This document shows, piece by piece, positions 12,570 through 15,810 of a DNA stretch of 15,810 bases. The DNA comes from Dialister sp. UBA7295 (GTDB lineage: Bacteria > Bacillota > Negativicutes > Veillonellales > Dialisteraceae). Both the position numbers and the translations under genes were made by a program. The DNA is taken from assembly GCA_002471975.1 (NCBI GenBank), contig DKQZ01000091.1, positions 7,564-23,373 of the forward strand. Direction: 5' to 3'. The notes under the pieces were generated by a model, which saw only the letters and a program-made list of their open reading frames with translations, was not told the DNA's origin and searched no databases. Numbering within the stretch: position 1 is the first letter of the stretch; each line of letters opens with the position of its first letter.

Positions 12570-13772
12570 ATGATACAAAGACCTCTTTACATGAAAAAGC
12601 TGATTGATTTCAAAGATCAGCCCCTGATCAAAGTCATAACCGGCATGCGGCGCAGCGGGAAATCCACCCTCCTCCTTCTCTTTGCGGAATACCTGAAAGG
12701 GCAGGGAGTCCCGGAAGACCATATCATTTCGCTCAATCTGGAATCCCTGGAGCATGTGGACCTTCTGGATTACATGAACCTTTACCGGTACCTGAAAAAG
12801 CAGCTGGCGGGAAAGAAAGGCATGTACCTTTTCCTTGACGAAATACAGGTAGTAGACAATTGGGAAAAAGTGGTAAATTCCCTTTTCGAGGAAGGACTGG
12901 CAGACATTTACGTTACCGGATCCAATGCGAAAATGCTTTCTTCTGAAATTTCCACCCTCCTTTCGGGGCGCTATGTGGAAATCACCGTATTTCCACTGTC
13001 CTTCAAAGAATACCTTGATTTTCTGCCCGAGGAAAAAAGAGGAAATAAGGATGAAAATTTCCAGCAATACCTGAAATACGGCGGCCTTCCCGTCATCCCG
13101 GGCCTGCCGCAGGACAATGGGACCATCAGACTCTTCCTGTCCGGCATTTATAATACGGTTCTCCTTAAAGATATCATTCAGCGCCATGGCCTTCGGGATA
13201 CACAGCTCCTGGACCGCATAACACATTTTCTGGCAGACAGCATCGGAAGTCCTGTTTCTACTCATAAAATCAGCGGATATCTCACAAGCCAGGGTAGGAA
13301 AGTCAGCGGCGCCACCATCGATGGTTACCTCACCATGCTGGAAGAAGCCTTCCTTTTCTATCCGGCAAAACGATACGATATCAAAGGAAAAGCGTATCTC
13401 AAGACACAGGAAAAATATTACATCGCCGACACAGGCATCCGGAATGTACTTCTCGGCTTCCACGAAGGAGACTATGGACACATTCTGGAAAACGTCATTT
13501 ATCTCGAACTCCTCCGGCGGGGCAGTCGGGTATCCATCGGCAAACTGGGACCGCAGGAAATAGACTTCATCGCAGAAAATGCAGGCATCCGCACCTACTA
13601 TCAGGTCAGCGCATCCATTCTGGACCCCAATACCCGGGATAGAGAGCTTGCCCCCCTCCTTGCCGTCCCCGATCAGTACGATAAAATCATCCTTACCATG
13701 GATCGGACCTACATCAGAGACTATCAGGGTGTGAAGAGCGAGAATATCATAGATTTTTTACTGGGGGATTAA
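12570..13772 (+). CDS. AAA_14/DUF4143-type ATPase
   Basis: The 400-residue protein is an AAA-type ATPase of the widespread AAA_14 plus DUF4143 family, whose cellular role is poorly understood. Walker A is GMRRSGKST (25-33) and Walker B YLFLDEIQ is at 86-93. A sensor-like TGSN covers 116-119, and GRY covers 133-135. A winged-helix-like stretch follows (about 226-262). The C-terminal DUF4143 region has YYIADTGIRN, ILENVIYLELLRRG, EID (330-332) and YQV (344-346), resembling a PD-(D/E)xK nuclease fold with Gln in place of Glu. The frame extends to 12321 through repeat DNA. I prefer ATG 12570 because MIQRPLYMKKL matches the family start, although 12558 and 12564 are possible. An acidic-protein gene follows after one base. 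Confidence 0.88.
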   Translation: MIQRPLYMKKLIDFKDQPLIKVITGMRRSGKSTLLLLFAEYLKGQGVPEDHIISLNLESLEHVDLLDYMNLYRYLKKQLAGKKGMYLFLDEIQVVDNWEKVVNSLFEEGLADIYVTGSNAKMLSSEISTLLSGRYVEITVFPLSFKEYLDFLPEEKRGNKDENFQQYLKYGGLPVIPGLPQDNGTIRLFLSGIYNTVLLKDIIQRHGLRDTQLLDRITHFLADSIGSPVSTHKISGYLTSQGRKVSGATIDGYLTMLEEAFLFYPAKRYDIKGKAYLKTQEKYYIADTGIRNVLLGFHEGDYGHILENVIYLELLRRGSRVSIGKLGPQEIDFIAENAGIRTYYQVSASILDPNTRDRELAPLLAVPDQYDKIILTMDRTYIRDYQGVKSENIIDFLLGD

Positions 13773-13773
13773 A

Positions 13774-14226
13774 ATGCGAAAATCCACAAAACCAAAAACC
13801 CCGCCCATCTGGACGACCTATCCTCATGCTTTCGGGACTATCCGCGGGACCATGGAGCTGATGAAGGAATATACCATGGAAGTGGAAGATGAAGAAATAG
13901 AAGATGAAGAAGATGATGGGGAAGTAGAAGAAAAGCTTGCCGAGCTGGACCGGTTGATTTCCTGGGCTCACATTCTGGAAATATCCCTGGCCCCGGGGAA
14001 TCAGGTGCAGATCACAATTCCGCCCGAAATCATGAAACTTCTGGAAAAGCACATTATTTCCTTCTTCCGCACCACCGATGATTATGAACAATACAATGAC
14101 CTTGCCCTCCTCATGAGAGACCTCATCAAAATCAGTCCCTCCCTCAGAAAGCAATGGAAAAATTACCAGGAAGAAGAAAGAGAAGCAGACGAAGCCGAAA
14201 GAGCCTTTGAACTGAGCCTGCAGTAA
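13774..14226 (+). CDS. Acidic hypothetical protein (paralogue of next gene)
   Basis: I do not recognise this 150-residue protein. It begins with a basic segment (MRKSTKPKTPP) and has a strongly acidic run at about 37-55. A helical domain follows, with IPPEIMKLLEKHIISFF, then DLALLMRDLIKISPSLRKQW, and an acidic tail. No membrane segment or signal peptide is seen. The start lies one base after the ATPase stop, and GGGGG at 13763-13767 can serve as ribosome-binding site, so it is co-transcribed with the ATPase. The domain from PPEI to QWKNYQEE lines up with the product of the next gene. Coding is supported by codon-level coherence, close packing and that paralogue. Confidence 0.8.
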   Translation: MRKSTKPKTPPIWTTYPHAFGTIRGTMELMKEYTMEVEDEEIEDEEDDGEVEEKLAELDRLISWAHILEISLAPGNQVQITIPPEIMKLLEKHIISFFRTTDDYEQYNDLALLMRDLIKISPSLRKQWKNYQEEEREADEAERAFELSLQ

Positions 14227-14229
14227 GAC

Positions 14230-14252
14230 AAAAGTAGAAATAGACTGCTTTT
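14230..14252 (+). terminator. Weak hairpin after acidic gene
   Basis: AAAAGTAG (14230-14237) pairs with CTGCTTTT (14245-14252) with one G-T pair, 4 bp past the stop. The U-tract is part of the stem, so it would end transcription poorly. Confidence 0.4.
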
Positions 14253-14268
14253 CTATAAATGGGAAGAT

Positions 14269-14331
14269 TTAGTTATCAGTTATCGGAAATTCCTTCACTG
14301 ATAACTAAGAATTGATAATTGATAACTACAC
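14269..14331. repeat. Inverted pair of 7-bp repeats
   Basis: Heptamers of TTATCAG type (14273-14286) face five units of the complementary kind (14297-14331). The arms TTAGTTATCAGT (14269-14280) and ACTGATAACTAA (14297-14308) form a perfect 12-bp stem. The pair lies between the two related acidic genes. Confidence 0.7.
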
Positions 14332-14380
14332 CAAAAGCTGCCGAAATTTGATTTCATACAAGCTCTATGTCCATCATCTA

Positions 14381-14389
14381 TGCTACAAT
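14381..14389 (+). promoter_or_regulatory. Possible extended -10 promoter
   Basis: TGC-TACAAT (14381-14389) is an extended -10 element 21 bp before the next start codon. No -35 element stands at normal distance. Confidence 0.4.
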
Positions 14390-14410
14390 AGCACCCAGGG
14401 AGGAATGATT

Positions 14411-14755
14411 ATGGACGAAAACAAAGAAACCTGCTGGACCCCGCGCCCCGGGGCCTGTGCAGCCATCTGGGATGCCCTGGTCCTTTTCAAAGAAATGGCC
14501 ACGGAACTGGACCTGGACGGTATTGAAATCGACTACATGGAACTCAAAGCCCTCATGGACTGGTGCAGAGATCACGGAGAAGAAACCGCGGCCCTGCCTC
14601 CGGGAATCCTTGGCGCCCTCAGGAAATACCTGGTCCCCGCCTTCTCTATCCTTGATGAAGGAAATGACCGGGACCGGCTCGAACCCATCGTCAGGGAACT
14701 CATGGAACTTTTCCCGGAAATGAAAACCCAGTGGGGACTCTATGTGGAAGAATGA
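14411..14755 (+). CDS. Acidic hypothetical protein (paralogue of previous gene)
   Basis: The 114-residue acidic protein is of unknown family. Its C-terminal 53 residues align with the preceding gene's product: both show PP-x-I, a leucine-rich helix, an aromatic F, an Asp-rich turn, R-x-L, a Pro and QW-x-x-Y-x-EE at the end. The N-terminal part is different and lacks the acidic run. Start ATG 14411 lies 7 bp after GGGAGG (14398-14403); ATG 14405 is too close to that site. A candidate -10 element sits just upstream, so it may be expressed separately from the ATPase and first acidic gene, although read-through is likely. A strong terminator ends the unit. Confidence 0.82.
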   Translation: MDENKETCWTPRPGACAAIWDALVLFKEMATELDLDGIEIDYMELKALMDWCRDHGEETAALPPGILGALRKYLVPAFSILDEGNDRDRLEPIVRELMELFPEMKTQWGLYVEE

Positions 14756-14756
14756 T

Positions 14757-14784
14757 AAAAAGCACGCTTTCAAGCGTGTTTTTT
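14757..14784 (+). terminator. Rho-independent terminator
   Basis: CACGCT (14763-14768), loop TTCA, AGCGTG (14773-14778), followed by six T. It starts at the stop codon of the second acidic gene. Confidence 0.9.
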
Positions 14785-14786
14785 AT

Positions 14787-15545
14787 TTGCCCGCCGATAG
14801 AGACCTGGGACTTCTGAGGCATATCGGCTTGAAACTGTGGCGGAATGGGGGATTTGCCTGCCGATAGTGACCTGGAGCTTTTGAGGCATATCGACGTGAA
14901 ACTGTGGCGGAATGGGGGAATTGGCCTGCCGATAGGAGCAGGGGGCTTTTGAGGCATATCGACAGGAGACGGAAACGGAAAGGGGGAATTGGCCTGCCGA
15001 TAGTAACCTGGAGCTTTTGAGGCAATTCGACGAGAAACAGCAGCGGAATGGGGGAATTTGCCCGCCGATAGAGACTTGGGACTTCTGAGGCGTATCGACG
15101 GGAAACAGCAGCGGAATGGGGGGAATTGCCTGCCGATAGGAGCATGGGGCCTTTGCGGCAATTCGACAGGAAATGGAAACGGAATGGGGGAATTGCCTGC
15201 CGATAGTGACCTGGAGCTTTTGAGGCATATCGACGTGAAACAGCAGCGGAATGGGGGAATTGGCCTGCCGATAGGAGCAGGGGGCTTTTGGGGCATATCG
15301 ACAGGAGACAGAAACGGAAAGGGGGAATTGGCCTGCCGATAGAAGCAGGGGGATTTTGAGGCATATCGACAGGAGACGGAAACGGAAGGGGGATTGGCCT
15401 GCCGATAGGAGCATGGGGATTTTGAGGCATATCGACAGGAGACGGAAACGGCAAGGGGGAATAGCCTGCCGATAGGAGCAGGGGGCCTTTGCGGCATATG
15501 GGCAGGAGCTGGAAGCGGAATGCGGGAATTGTCTGCCAAAGGGAG
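14787..15545 (+). repeat. Tandem array of 66-68 bp units (11 plus one degenerate)
   Basis: The anchor GCCGATAG recurs at 14793, 14860, 14928, 14996, 15064, 15132, 15199, 15267, 15335, 15401 and 15468, with a decayed copy at 15535. Each unit reads roughly GCCTGCCGATAG, a variable 12-bp part, CTTTTGAGGCATATCGAC, a variable part, then CGGAATGGGGGAA. In many units CCTGcCGATA pairs with TATCGaCAGG, giving a stem-loop. Units are homologous over their whole length, so this is not a CRISPR array. Minus-strand frames are open throughout, but the period is not a multiple of three, so coding is unlikely. Confidence 0.9.
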
Positions 15546-15548
15546 GCC

Positions 15549-15810
15549 AGATATGTGATGAATTTCCCCGATACAGCCCGCCTGACAGAAATAGAATCTC
15601 AGCACGAACGAGGCCGCCTTCCCGTTATCGCACGCCTGGCGAAAAAGAAACCCGGCACGAACGAGGCTAACTTCCCGATACCGCTCGCCTGACAGAAATA
15701 GAACCACAGCACGAACAGGGCTAACTTCCCGTTACTGCCCGCCTGGCATAAACGGAAACCAGCACGGACGAGGAACCCTTCCCGTTATCGCCCGCCTGAC
15801 AGAGACGGAA
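15549..15810 (+). repeat. Tandem array of about 53-bp units, running off the window
   Basis: Unit starts (GCACGAACGAGG or close variants) lie at 15602, 15655, 15709 and 15762, with a partial unit before them. Each contains CTTCCCGTTATCG, then CGCCTGACAGAAA and an A-rich GGAAACC end. TTCC-GTT can pair with AACGGAA within a unit, and TGCC with GGCA in some. Related copies lie at 7011-7142. No gene is visible and the array continues past the edge. Confidence 0.85.

Noticed and set aside
14787..15545. CRISPR array
   Set aside because: Units are similar along their whole length with no unique spacers of constant size, and no cas genes are present.
14700..15707. Long minus-strand open frame (335 codons) with repeated Pro-rich peptides, plus two further open minus frames
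   Set aside because: All minus frames are open because the 66-68 bp unit lacks stops on that strand. The period is not a multiple of three, so successive units shift frame, and no ribosome-binding site or gene-like composition is seen.

Overview
The window looks like an origin-proximal stretch of a Negativicutes chromosome, plausibly a Dialister- or Veillonellaceae-like gut bacterium. The evidence is the gene order rpmH-rnpA-yidD-yidC-jag, the style of the L34 protein, and a single-domain YidC next to an acidic Jag. This placement is inferred from protein style and gene order only; no 16S rRNA or database comparison is available. All coding calls fit ordinary bacterial gene structure with good Shine-Dalgarno sites.

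Region 1 (1-3250) is the conserved rpmH-rnpA-yidD-yidC-jag block. It is driven by a perfect consensus sigma-70 promoter at 181-209 and closed by a strong terminator after jag. The block supplies ribosomal protein L34, the RNase P protein, two membrane-protein biogenesis factors and a KH/R3H RNA-binding protein. The usual mnmE-mnmG neighbours do not follow.

Region 2 (3250-7210) is mostly non-coding and repeat-rich. It holds a divergent pair, a PhzF-family isomerase (minus) and a LysR regulator (plus). After them lies a probable type I toxin-antitoxin locus: a 24-residue holin-like hydrophobic peptide on the minus strand and a convergent, terminated small RNA on the plus strand.

Region 3 (7210-11983) carries recQ (helicase with two clear HRDC domains), the overlapping pair thyA-dfrA (dTMP synthesis and folate recycling), and a small flavodoxin-like protein. 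Region 4 (11984-14784) carries an AAA_14/DUF4143-type ATPase. Its promoter contains a perfect 32-bp palindrome inside a 39-bp-period repeat. Two small acidic proteins that are visibly related to each other and match no family I recognise follow it.

Region 5 (14787-15810) has no credible gene. It is an 11-12-unit tandem array of 66-68 bp units followed by a second, about 53-bp tandem array running off the window. Relatives of the 53-bp unit also lie just upstream of recQ.

The most striking pattern is in the intergenic DNA. Many gaps contain a block of short degenerate tandem repeats of 7 or 9 bp, in most cases exactly five units. Several of these blocks are followed directly by a GC-rich hairpin. 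Head sequences differ, but hairpin tails are shared between unrelated heads. A second family of multi-stem palindromic repeats fills much of the remaining space.
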